64,000 bases of DNA, from assembly GCF_022440805.1 (NCBI RefSeq), contig NZ_JAKNTK010000001.1, positions 434,001 to 498,000 on the forward strand, in the 5' to 3' direction. Shown here one piece after another: positions 43,640 to 51,754 of the stretch; the stretch's first letter is position 1, and every line of letters starts with the position of its first letter. This DNA comes from Holdemania massiliensis. Its GTDB lineage: Bacteria; Bacillota_I; Bacilli_A; Erysipelotrichales; Erysipelotrichaceae. The notes below the pieces were generated by a model. The model was not told where the DNA came from, searched no databases, and saw nothing but the letters and a program-made list of their open reading frames with translations. A program made the translations under genes and the position numbers.

Positions 43640-43687
43640 AGCGCCGCAGAATGCAACAACTTCCGTTGAATTTCTGCGGCGCTTTTT
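43639..43687 (+). terminator. intrinsic terminator of the YbaK gene
   Basis: AGCGCCGCAGAA pairs with TTCTGCGGCGCT and is followed by TTTT. The stem is long and GC-rich. Confidence 0.85.
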
Positions 43688-43861
43688 AAAATAGTTATGC
43701 GTCTGTCATAGATCATTTTCAGATTAGGATGAACAGAATGCGAATGGAATTAAAGCATCAGATCTAAGTTCGATTACCCATCCACAGTCTTTATTTTGTA
43801 TATCAATTTACAGAAGGATGTTTTTTAAAAGCTTGCATTATAATTTAAAAAATGTTTAAAA
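43688..43861. other. AT-rich intergenic stretch
   Basis: Nothing coding was found between the YbaK terminator and the palindrome at 43862; base composition changes to AT-rich here. Confidence 0.4.
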
Positions 43862-43899
43862 ATCAAAAGTTTTTGCATTGCGATGCAAAAACTTTTGAT
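43862..43899. repeat. 17-bp perfect inverted repeat upstream of the DUF4143 ATPase
   Basis: ATCAAAAGTTTTTGCAT and its exact complement are separated by only four bases. The right arm contains the -35 (TTGATA at 43895-43900) of the promoter for the ATPase gene. A regulator or a cruciform could block RNA polymerase. Confidence 0.75.
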
Positions 43900-43923
43900 A
43901 ATCTTATGGATTTGAGATATGAT
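43895..43923 (+). promoter_or_regulatory. promoter of the DUF4143 ATPase
   Basis: TTGATA (43895-43900), 17 bases and TATGAT (43918-43923), 19 bases before the ATG at 43943. Confidence 0.65.
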
Positions 43924-43942
43924 AAAACTAGAGGTGGTAAAT

Positions 43943-45139
43943 ATGATTTCCAGAGATCAGTATTTAAATAATTTAATTCGGTTGAAAGATAAAGAAGTCA
44001 TCAAAGTAGTCACCGGAATCCGGAGGTGTGGGAAATCAACATTATTCGAACTTTATCAGGAATATTTGATGAATCATGGGGTTTCCGCTCAACAAATCAT
44101 AAAATTCAATTTGGAAGACGGTGATTATGCTGAGATAGAAGAATATAAGGCACTTTATCAGTTAGTAAAAGACAAAATAGTGCCGGATAAAATGAACTAC
44201 ATTTTTTTGGATGAAGTTCAGCGGGTCAAAGATTTTCAAAAAGCCGTCGATAGCTTGTATATAAAAAAGAATTGTGATGTTTATATTACAGGCTCGAATG
44301 CGTTTTTGCTTTCTGGTGAACTAGCGACATTGTTGTCAGGACGATATATGGAAATTAAAATGTTGCCATTATCCTTTAAGGAGTATTGTTCGGTTTTTCC
44401 TACGGACAGAAATATTGATCGGCTTTATCAACAATATCTGATAGACAGTTCTTTTCCCTATGTTCTCCAGTTAGATCATCAAAGAGATATTCGGCAGTAT
44501 CTGGAAGGAATTGTGGATTCGATTATTTTAAAGGACATTGTTGCCTGTAATCGAATTTCTGATGTGAATATGCTTCAAAGTGTTGTGCGTTTCCTATTTG
44601 ATAATATTGGGAATTTGTGTTCTACAAAAAAAATCGCAGATACCATGACCTCAGCGGGGCGTAAAATTACAGTGCATACGGTCGAACGTTACTGCACAGC
44701 TTTGATTGATAGTTTTATTTTCTATCGTGTAGGCCGATATGATATCAAAGGAAAACAGTATCTTAAAACCGGGGATAAATATTATGCCGCTGATGTGGGA
44801 CTTAGAACCACGGTTTTGGGAAGAAAAAAGGCGGACGATGGGCATATTTTAGAAAACATCGTCTATTTAGAATTACTGCGTCGTGGTTATGAGGTCTATG
44901 TCGGCAAAATTGGCAGTGTTGAGGTGGATTTTATTGCCATTGGGGAAGAAGGCGAGGAATATTATCAAGTAGCCTATACCGTCAATGATGCTGATGGAAA
45001 AACACTGAAGCGCGAACTGGAACCGCTGGATGCGATTAAAGATCACAATCCAAAATATTTGCTGACAATGGATCCTGTTCCCTTTGTTTCCCACAATGGG
45101 ATCAAGCAAATCAATGTTCTTGACTGGCTTTTGAGATAA
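43943..45139 (+). CDS. DUF4143 family AAA ATPase
   Basis: The 398 residues begin with an AAA_14-type ATPase: G25-S32 (GIRRCGKS) and Walker B NYIFLDEVQRV, then the arginine-like sensor LLSGRYMEIKMLPLSF. The C-terminal half fits DUF4143, with GHILENIVYLELLRRGYEV and SVEVDFIA, a PD-(D/E)XK-like fold end. Members are common, mobile and poorly understood; some act with toxins or defence. It has richer A+T than its neighbours. ATG 43943 with AGAGGTGG is used. Single gene, apparently under a palindromic promoter. Confidence 0.88.
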   Translation: MISRDQYLNNLIRLKDKEVIKVVTGIRRCGKSTLFELYQEYLMNHGVSAQQIIKFNLEDGDYAEIEEYKALYQLVKDKIVPDKMNYIFLDEVQRVKDFQKAVDSLYIKKNCDVYITGSNAFLLSGELATLLSGRYMEIKMLPLSFKEYCSVFPTDRNIDRLYQQYLIDSSFPYVLQLDHQRDIRQYLEGIVDSIILKDIVACNRISDVNMLQSVVRFLFDNIGNLCSTKKIADTMTSAGRKITVHTVERYCTALIDSFIFYRVGRYDIKGKQYLKTGDKYYAADVGLRTTVLGRKKADDGHILENIVYLELLRRGYEVYVGKIGSVEVDFIAIGEEGEEYYQVAYTVNDADGKTLKRELEPLDAIKDHNPKYLLTMDPVPFVSHNGIKQINVLDWLLR

Positions 45140-45241
45140 AAGCTTGTCTTTAGTCTAAAGCTTAAGCAGAAATCACTCCAAACAACGAAAGCGTCACTGA
45201 AAATTTTACACTTAATATTTGTTTATAAGAAGGCGAAAAGG

Positions 45242-45823
45242 ATGAAAAGAGTCTTCAAGTTGCTCGGCCTTGTACTCGCAGTGGTGGTCGCTTTGAAGCT
45301 GAACGATATTTACCATAATGTATATCCTAAATCCAAAAGTGAAGCCTGTGTTGAGTGTCAGGAATTAACAGAGGCGCCCAATGGGAAAACGGTGAATTTG
45401 TTTTTTCGCGACACGATGAGCGAAGGCTGGTTTCAGGTCAGGGATATATATTACAAGCAAAATATTTGGGATCGAAGAAAGTGGATCGGGCAAAGCTTAG
45501 ATTATAACGGCGGCAACCAAGATGCTGGCTTGCAAATGATGTTGTATTTTTCTTCCTATGAACTGCCGCCGTATATCACTCGCGGGATCTACCTCAAAGA
45601 GGATTCCATGATGATTTCAGAGGTTCCCATTACGCTCATGAAGGGAGCGTATGATGACGCGGAATATTTATTCTATGATTTTAAATTTGAATACGATTCC
45701 TTATATGTCTGTGGAACAATGCGAATCACCCGCCGAGATGAAAAGCAATTTTCTTCTGATGAAGAAAAAAAAGAATGGATCGGGTTCATTTTAAAGAAGA
45801 TGTTTTGGTCATCTCCAGCTTGA
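45242..45823 (+). CDS. exported protein of unknown function
   Basis: A 193-aa protein with an N-terminal hydrophobic segment (VFKLLGLVLAVVVALKLNDI) and two cysteines in CVECQE. The body has mixed strands (FDTMSEGW-like loop, YYKQNIWDRRKWIGQSLDY). No family recognised; a single-domain surface or periplasmic-side protein is likely. It has an AAGGCGAAAAGG ribosome-site region. It follows the ATPase by 102 bases but appears unrelated. Confidence 0.65.
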   Translation: MKRVFKLLGLVLAVVVALKLNDIYHNVYPKSKSEACVECQELTEAPNGKTVNLFFRDTMSEGWFQVRDIYYKQNIWDRRKWIGQSLDYNGGNQDAGLQMMLYFSSYELPPYITRGIYLKEDSMMISEVPITLMKGAYDDAEYLFYDFKFEYDSLYVCGTMRITRRDEKQFSSDEEKKEWIGFILKKMFWSSPA

Positions 45824-45872
45824 AGGCTCGTTGAAATTGCATAGGCTCAGGATTAGATCAATGGATATAAGT

Positions 45873-45916
45873 AAAGACGCTGCGAAAAACCATCTTCCGG
45901 TTTTCACAGCGTCTTT
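45873..45916. terminator. bidirectional intrinsic terminator
   Basis: AAAGACGCTG and CAGCGTCTTT pair, with GAAAA/TTTTC inside. It lies between the converging exported-protein gene and proC. Confidence 0.85.
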
Positions 45917-45946
45917 ATCATCTAAACTTTAATTCGCAAGGAAACC

Positions 45947-46732
45947 TTATCCGCTGATCTGATTTGTTTTCGCAATGATTGCGTCAACCGCTTCCAGCAT
46001 CGCTGAGCGCAAACCCAGCACTTCCGCTTTTTCCACACCGACAATCGTGCTGCCTGAAGGGGAACAAACCTGATCCTTTAACACACCTGGATGCAGACCC
46101 GTTTCACTCACCATCGCGCCTGCCCCTTTGACGGCTTGGGCGGCCATCGCATACGCTTGTGCGCGGGGTATTCCATGCTTAACCGCAGCGTCGGCCATGG
46201 CTTCAATCACCATGTAAATTAAGGCTGGGGTACTGCCGGTCAGCGCCGATACCGCATTCATCTGAGCCTCTTCAATGACAGCGGTTTTCCCAGTCATCAC
46301 AAATAAAGAAATCACCTGTTGTTTCTCCGCTTCGGTTACTTTTGCGTTGAAGGTGAGTGCGGTGAAGCCTTCACCAACCGCAGCGCAGGTATTCGGCAAG
46401 GTTCGCACAATTGATACATCCTGCCCTAACCGCTGGGCATACCAGTCCAAGGTCAGAGAAACCGCAATCGAAACCACCAGCGTTTCCGGCTTCAGCACAT
46501 CCTTAATCTCCTCAAGGACTTCCGCCATCTTATACGGCTTGACCGCTAAAAATAAGATGTCGCTGACCTTCGCCACCTCGGCTGCCGAAGTGAGCTTTTG
46601 AGCAGGGAAATCCGTCTTTCCCGCTAAATTCGGTGAATATGCTGCCATCGTGTAGTCCTGCGTTTTCTGCGTGATGCCGCGAATGATCGCCGATGCCATG
46701 TTGCCGGTACCAATCCAGCCAATTGTTGTCAT
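45947..46732 (-). CDS. proC: pyrroline-5-carboxylate reductase
   Basis: The last step of proline synthesis. The Rossmann motif (IGWIGTGNMASAIIRG), the SIAVSL region and the C-terminal signature (VKGAGAMVSETGLHPGVLKDQV, then CSPSGSTIVGVEKAEV) are complete; length 261 aa is standard. ATG 46732 follows AGGAGG. It is single, with a terminator shared with the converging gene. Confidence 0.95.
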   Translation of the reverse strand: MTTIGWIGTGNMASAIIRGITQKTQDYTMAAYSPNLAGKTDFPAQKLTSAAEVAKVSDILFLAVKPYKMAEVLEEIKDVLKPETLVVSIAVSLTLDWYAQRLGQDVSIVRTLPNTCAAVGEGFTALTFNAKVTEAEKQQVISLFVMTGKTAVIEEAQMNAVSALTGSTPALIYMVIEAMADAAVKHGIPRAQAYAMAAQAVKGAGAMVSETGLHPGVLKDQVCSPSGSTIVGVEKAEVLGLRSAMLEAVDAIIAKTNQISG

Positions 46733-46874
46733 TGTCAATTCCTCCTGCTTTCTATTGTGAAAGTCTGACGATTAGAACTTTATTATACAACAAAGATGGG
46801 AAATCCACAGCAAGGCGAATTGTAATTCATCGGCGAAACCTTTAAAATAAAGACAGAAAGGCCAGGTGGAAACG

Positions 46875-48101
46875 ATGTTTGAAAAACTCAGCGAAGTCAA
46901 AGTGCTTCGCGATCCAATTCATGGCTATATTCACGTCGATCTGCAGGTAATCTGGGACTGCATCAACAGCCGCGAGGTTCAGCGTTTAAAACGGATCCGG
47001 CAGCTGGGCGGAGCTTTTCAGGTCTATCATACGGCAGAACATTCCCGTTTTGCGCACTCGTTAGGCGTGTATGAAATTGCCCGGCGGATGGTGGAAGAAA
47101 TTCGCGATCTGCGCCAAACGCTGAGCGAGGAGGAAAAAATCACGGTGATGGCGGCGGGTCTGCTTCACGATCTGGGGCATGGCCCATTTTCGCATGCGTT
47201 CGAATCGGTCACGACCACGAAGCACGAAGAGATGACGCGCCGGATCATTCTGGAGGATACCGAAGTGCATCGGGCGTTAGTCCGCTGCTGCCCGTCACTG
47301 CCGGAAAGCGTAGCGGCAGTCATTGATCATACCCATCCCAATAAGATTCTGGTGCAGATGATCAGCGGCCAGCTGGATGCGGACCGCATGGACTATCTGC
47401 TGAGGGATGCTTATTTCACAGGGACAAAGTATGGTGAATTTGATCTGGAGCGCATCCTGCGGACGATTCGGGTCCGCGATCATAAAATGGTCGTGAAGGA
47501 AAGCGGAATGCATTCGGTAGAAGACTACATTATGGCCCGCTATCACATGTACTGGCAGGTTTATTTTCATCCGGTATCGCGCAGCTTTGAGTCAATGCTC
47601 GCCCTGACGTTTGCACGGTTAAAGCAGCTGCGTCAGCAGCACAGTCCGATTCTGGATCAGATTCCGATCTTCAACGCTTTTCTGGAAGGAAAAAGCGTCA
47701 GTCCGCAGGAACATTTTCTGATGGATGAATCCGCCTGCAACTATGGGTTTACGCTTTTGCGCCAGTGCGCGGATCCAATTGCTTCCGATTTGGCCCGGCG
47801 TCTGCTGGACCGTGATCTGTTTCAGTCATGTGAGATCCACACGGAAAAGCAGTTGGAAACAATGCGTACCCGTCTAATCGAAAAGGGTTGGGATCCCGCT
47901 TATTATTTGACGGTGGATGAAGTTCGGCAGCGGCCTTATCAACCTTACCAAGGGAATGAAAATTCAATGGTTTGGGTGTTGATGGAGGACGGAAGCATCC
48001 GTGAACTCTCGGAGGCTTCGGTGATCGCTGCGGCGTTGGTTCATGGCGAATCCAAGAATGATCTGCGGATGTATTATCCCCGTGAAATGGAGAAAAGGTA
48101 A
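46875..48101 (+). CDS. HD-domain phosphohydrolase (YwfO/dGTPase-like)
   Basis: A 408-aa cytoplasmic HD protein: DPIHGYIHVD start, His61 (RFAHSLGV), H98-D99 (LLHDLGHGPFSHAFE) and the D of SGQLDADRMDYLLRDA form the metal site of the dNTPase group. The family removes triphosphate from deoxynucleotides, and YwfO is the Bacillus relative. Start ATG 46875 has AGGCCAGGTGG before it. Single gene with terminator downstream. Confidence 0.9.
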   Translation: MFEKLSEVKVLRDPIHGYIHVDLQVIWDCINSREVQRLKRIRQLGGAFQVYHTAEHSRFAHSLGVYEIARRMVEEIRDLRQTLSEEEKITVMAAGLLHDLGHGPFSHAFESVTTTKHEEMTRRIILEDTEVHRALVRCCPSLPESVAAVIDHTHPNKILVQMISGQLDADRMDYLLRDAYFTGTKYGEFDLERILRTIRVRDHKMVVKESGMHSVEDYIMARYHMYWQVYFHPVSRSFESMLALTFARLKQLRQQHSPILDQIPIFNAFLEGKSVSPQEHFLMDESACNYGFTLLRQCADPIASDLARRLLDRDLFQSCEIHTEKQLETMRTRLIEKGWDPAYYLTVDEVRQRPYQPYQGNENSMVWVLMEDGSIRELSEASVIAAALVHGESKNDLRMYYPREMEKR

Positions 48102-48229
48102 AAGGATCGGATAAACCGATGAAAATCAAACGCTGATCATCCAAAAAATGGAAAAGATGATTTAATACAGCTGTTCGTCAAAGTGATTGTTTATTTTGCA
48201 CAAACCGCAAAAAGTAGACTTTCCCTGAC

Positions 48230-48270
48230 AGCCCTGAAAACTCCAAAATTCTTGGAAATCAGGGCTTTTT
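48230..48270 (+). terminator. intrinsic terminator after the HD gene
   Basis: AGCCCTGA and TCAGGGCT with an inner TCCAA/TTGGA arm, followed by TTTT. Confidence 0.75.
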
Positions 48271-48340
48271 CTTTCGCTTTTTCGCTGTCATAAAATGTCT
48301 AATTAAATTGACAGAAGTGAAAAAAGGGGGGGCGTTGGCT

Positions 48341-49132
48341 ATGCGATGGGAATGGCTGACAGAAAAAGAATATAGCCAAAGGGCGGCGGGCGGCCGTCTG
48401 CGGGATCCGCGGTTTTTAGAGCCGGCTTTTCCCGTTCAGTTCCGCCGCTGCTTCAAGGCGCAGATCGAAGGGCAGGAAGTGATCGGTGTTGTTTGCAAAT
48501 CAGGGAAACAGATGATTCTGGGCGGAATTCTGGATGAAAGTCCCCTCACACTGCAGCGAAGTCTGCGCTTTTTCAACCGCCTGATGTGGCGGTGGGGCTG
48601 TCAAAACGGTGTGATTGGAAGTCAGCCCTGTCTGCTTGCGCTGCCGCTGGCTGCACCGGAGGATCAGCCTTGGGAAATTCGCTCGCTGAAGGAAATAAAA
48701 AAGTCCGGCCGATGCAGGGAGGGCGCATGCCGGATCGAATGGGTCAAAGAAAATCCAGGGGTGGGCATAATGAAGTGCCAAATTGATCCGCAGACATTGA
48801 TCCAGCGCCTGGAAAGTCAGATTATGACGGTTCAGGAAAAGGATGTTGCCCGCCGGGGAAAAGCCATTGCCCAAATTCATCATTGGCATCAGCTGGCCGA
48901 AAAGCTGGGCCCTAGGATTGATGCCGGAGGTCTGCGGTTTGTCTGTGTTCAAAATCAAGCATGGATCACCGCCAGTCTGCCTTCAGCCTATTCCGTCGAT
49001 CCGCAGTATCTGCGCATGCAGCTGGCCAAAAAGCTGATGGAAATGGGGATCACGCTGCAGCCTGTGCCTGTGACAGTGTGGTTTCACTGGCAGCGGCGCT
49101 TATTCGTGCCGATAAAGCAGAAAGACAATTAA
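48341..49132 (+). CDS. protein of unknown function, 263 aa
   Basis: A soluble protein with an Arg/Trp-rich start (MRWEWLTEKEYSQRAAGGR). It contains EIRSLKEIKKSGRCREGAC and an Ala-Gln-Ile-His-rich helix (KAIAQIHHWHQLAEKLG). I do not recognise the family; no signal peptide, membrane helix or catalytic motif is evident. A run of G before ATG 48341 acts as a ribosome site. Its 3' end overlaps, on the opposite strand, the small membrane peptide gene at 49100. Confidence 0.55.
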   Translation: MRWEWLTEKEYSQRAAGGRLRDPRFLEPAFPVQFRRCFKAQIEGQEVIGVVCKSGKQMILGGILDESPLTLQRSLRFFNRLMWRWGCQNGVIGSQPCLLALPLAAPEDQPWEIRSLKEIKKSGRCREGACRIEWVKENPGVGIMKCQIDPQTLIQRLESQIMTVQEKDVARRGKAIAQIHHWHQLAEKLGPRIDAGGLRFVCVQNQAWITASLPSAYSVDPQYLRMQLAKKLMEMGITLQPVPVTVWFHWQRRLFVPIKQKDN

Positions 49133-49264
49133 CGCTATCTGACCGGTCAGACAGGCCATCCCGGCACTGTGATGTGCCCAGAGAAGCGTTGGCCAGAGGT
49201 GTGCCGTCAACAAGCCAAAGCTGGTTATTAATGCAGCCAGACTGATTAAACATCCACGGTTCAT
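49100..49264 (-). CDS. small two-helix membrane peptide (54 aa)
   Basis: ATG 49264 follows AGGAGG by seven bases. The 54 codons encode two hydrophobic helices (GCLISLAALITSFGLLTA and CLTGQIALIVFLLY) joined by a His/Trp-bearing loop (HLWPTLLWAHHSAG). It ends in TAA at 49100. The gene lies downstream of the class A PBP on the same strand and overlaps the 3' end of the 48341 gene antisense by 33 bases. No sequence family is known to me. The excellent ribosome site and clean hydrophobic pattern make it a likely real small protein, perhaps an accessory of the PBP. Confidence 0.7.
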   Translation of the reverse strand: MNRGCLISLAALITSFGLLTAHLWPTLLWAHHSAGMACLTGQIALIVFLLYRHE

Positions 49265-49302
49265 CCTGTTCCCTCCTGCTTTAGACTATGGGAAAATGCT
49301 CG

Positions 49303-49332
49303 GGAAGGTTCGGCTTGTTACCTTCCTTTTTT
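49303..49332 (+). terminator. intrinsic terminator (plus strand)
   Basis: GGAAGGT and ACCTTCC are complementary and followed by TTTTTT. It ends plus-strand transcription that would run antisense through the small membrane peptide. Confidence 0.65.
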
Positions 49333-49352
49333 CATTCAATGCTTCACACGGC

Positions 49353-51239
49353 TCATGGATCTGTGTGGCGGAACCAGTAAAGTGAACCGGCTGGATTGGG
49401 CTGACCGCTGATCGGATCGACACGTCGCTCTTCCAGCTGTGGACTCAGTGTGTACCAGGGACCGGGGGAATCCTGTGAGTAGACGGTATTGAAAATCTGC
49501 TTCCAGATCAATTTCGGTACCCGCCGTTCCTCGTTGGTTTCCAGCCGTTCATTTTCGTCATAACCACTCCATAAAACAACGGTCATCTGCGGATTATAAC
49601 CAGCGATCAGGCTGTCCCAATCACTCGAACCCGATTTGGCCGCGGTCGTTGTGTACGGTTCATAGCCCAGCAATGAAGGCGTCATGACCTGCAGGTTCTT
49701 GATATCAAACGGTGCTCTCAGCAGCTGCGAAAGCATCAGCGTTTCATCCCGATGCAGCAGCTGTTTAGGATTTTCATGACGCTGGTAGAGGATGTTGCCG
49801 GCATTGTCGGTGACTAAGCGGATCATCGACGGTTCATCGACAAGACCTTCTGAGGCAAAGGTGTTGTAAATCTTGGCCAGATCGATTAACGGGAAGTGCG
49901 TGGCGCCCAAGGCCATCGCCGCTGTCGCTTCTTCCGATTCAATGCCGAAGGCTGCCAATCCGTCTGCCAACAGATCCATTCCCAAAAACAGATGGGTTTT
50001 GACAGCGTAAATATTATCGGAGACGCCGATCGCGTTGATCATGGAAATTTCCTTCTCCGGATAGACGTTGCGGTAATTGGTGGGGGAATAGAACACGCTT
50101 TGGGAAATCTGAAACTGCGTGGCGGTGGACAGGAAGGTCGAGGAAGGCGACAAGCCCTGCTGCAGGGCGATGTAGTAAAGCAGCGGCTTCAATGTCGAAC
50201 CGACCTGGCGGGTGGAATATAAGGCGCGGTTGTATTGGGAGGTCGTATAGTCGCGTCCGCCGACCATCGCCAGCACGTTGAAGGTGAAAGGTTCGAGAAT
50301 CAGTCCGGCGATCTGTTGATCGGTATCGGGCATGTGATCATCGACCGCATCCTGCAGAATCGTCTGCATCTGCGGATCCAGATAGGTGTAGACGTTCAGC
50401 CCTTTTTCCAGGGTTTCCTGATCGAGAAAACCCATCTCTTTCAGCTGAGCCAAAACGGCGTCTTTATAATACCCGCTGGAACCCATGATTTTCTGACTTG
50501 AAAAGTCTGCTAACAGCACCGGTTCAGATTTAGCCAGGTCGGCTTCACTTTGAGAAAGCTTTTCATTATCGACCATGGCCTGCAGCACGACTGACTGTCG
50601 TCTGCGGGCATTCTCCATGGAAATAAACGGTGAAAATAACGACGGGCCGTTGGGAATCCCGGCGAGCATCGCCATTTCCCCCAGCGTGCAGTCCTCCAGC
50701 TCCTTGCCGAAGAAAAAGGCTGCGGCTTTCTGAATGCCGTAGATGCCATGCCCGTAATAAATCGTGTTGAGATAGGTTTCCAGAATCTGATCTTTGGAGA
50801 AATGCATTTCCAGCTTGGCGGCATAGACGGCTTCCTGAAATTTTCGTGACCAGGTCTGATCCAGCGTCAAAAACAAGTTGCGCGCCAGCTGCTGGGTAAT
50901 CGTCGATCCGCCTTCGACAATATCGCCGTTTTCCGCATTGACCATGACCGCCTTGGCTATCCGGATCGGATCCAGACCATAATGTTGATAAAACCTGCGG
51001 TCTTCGATCGAGATGACGGCGTCGATCATCGTTTGCGGAACATCCTCCAAATTTATCCATTCACTGTTTTTCTGATAGGTTGATTCATAAATTAAACCAC
51101 CCTGGTTATTATATAGACGGATTCGGCTGTCCTGTCCCAGCAGCGGAACATAGGATAAGTAGGCATAACCGTAAAAGCCCAAAAGAGCCAGTAATCCGCA
51201 CAGCGTCAGCACGCATCCAGCTGTGATCAGTTTTTTCAT
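49353..51239 (-). CDS. class A penicillin-binding protein
   Basis: A signal anchor is followed by a GT51 transglycosylase domain (ISIEDRRFYQHYGLDPIR; GGSTITQQLARNLFL; KDQILETYLNTIYYG) and a transpeptidase with S348-TLK351, SDN and KSG (usual KTG). It makes peptidoglycan strands and cross-links them. The 628 residues fit a PBP1A/PBP2c-size enzyme without a PASTA extension. The KSG variant is tolerated in some PBPs. A small membrane peptide follows on the same strand. Confidence 0.93.
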   Translation of the reverse strand: MKKLITAGCVLTLCGLLALLGFYGYAYLSYVPLLGQDSRIRLYNNQGGLIYESTYQKNSEWINLEDVPQTMIDAVISIEDRRFYQHYGLDPIRIAKAVMVNAENGDIVEGGSTITQQLARNLFLTLDQTWSRKFQEAVYAAKLEMHFSKDQILETYLNTIYYGHGIYGIQKAAAFFFGKELEDCTLGEMAMLAGIPNGPSLFSPFISMENARRRQSVVLQAMVDNEKLSQSEADLAKSEPVLLADFSSQKIMGSSGYYKDAVLAQLKEMGFLDQETLEKGLNVYTYLDPQMQTILQDAVDDHMPDTDQQIAGLILEPFTFNVLAMVGGRDYTTSQYNRALYSTRQVGSTLKPLLYYIALQQGLSPSSTFLSTATQFQISQSVFYSPTNYRNVYPEKEISMINAIGVSDNIYAVKTHLFLGMDLLADGLAAFGIESEEATAAMALGATHFPLIDLAKIYNTFASEGLVDEPSMIRLVTDNAGNILYQRHENPKQLLHRDETLMLSQLLRAPFDIKNLQVMTPSLLGYEPYTTTAAKSGSSDWDSLIAGYNPQMTVVLWSGYDENERLETNEERRVPKLIWKQIFNTVYSQDSPGPWYTLSPQLEERRVDPISGQPNPAGSLYWFRHTDP

Positions 51240-51358
51240 CGCTTCTCACCTCAATAAGATTATTGTGGCCTGTAGAAAGAATTTTAAACTTATTGAAATT
51301 GACTATTGACAACTATTCGACAACCGTTATAATCATAGGGAATAAAGGAAAAAGAAAC

Positions 51359-51754
51359 ATGATTTCAAAAGCAAAACAAGTTCGCGTTATCCGCACAGAT
51401 CTCAATACGGGGCAGAAGGAATGCCTGAGCGATGGGGTCGGGGAGATCGTCGGCGGGAATCAGCTGTTCTATACAGAAGGCGGTTCTGCCGGTTGTCCGG
51501 TTCGGGTTGAAATACACAGTACAAGCATAACGATCCAACGCCAGGGTGAAACGGTGACCACGATGTTTTTAGTCCTTCACCAGCGATCTGTATCCCGTAT
51601 TCAGACGGAATTCGGGGTTTTTGAAATCGGCAATCTTACGACCCTTCTGGAACAGAACGAGGACTGTTGGCGCGTCGCCTATGAAATCGGCGAAGCCGGA
51701 CAGCCGTCTGACCGTTTCCAGATTGAATGGTTTTTTAAGGAGGCAGAAGCGTGA
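51359..51754 (+). CDS. DUF1934 (YwiB-like) protein
   Basis: A 131-aa beta-barrel protein: VRVIRTDLNTGQKECLSDG start and YEIGEAGQPSDRFQIEWFFK end match the YwiB/DUF1934 group, a lipocalin-like fold of unknown role. The gene's place just before argS is conserved in Firmicutes. Start 51359 is preceded by AAAGGAAAAAG; an upstream hydrophobic extension lacks a site. Its stop overlaps the argS start. Confidence 0.85.
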   Translation: MISKAKQVRVIRTDLNTGQKECLSDGVGEIVGGNQLFYTEGGSAGCPVRVEIHSTSITIQRQGETVTTMFLVLHQRSVSRIQTEFGVFEIGNLTTLLEQNEDCWRVAYEIGEAGQPSDRFQIEWFFKEAEA

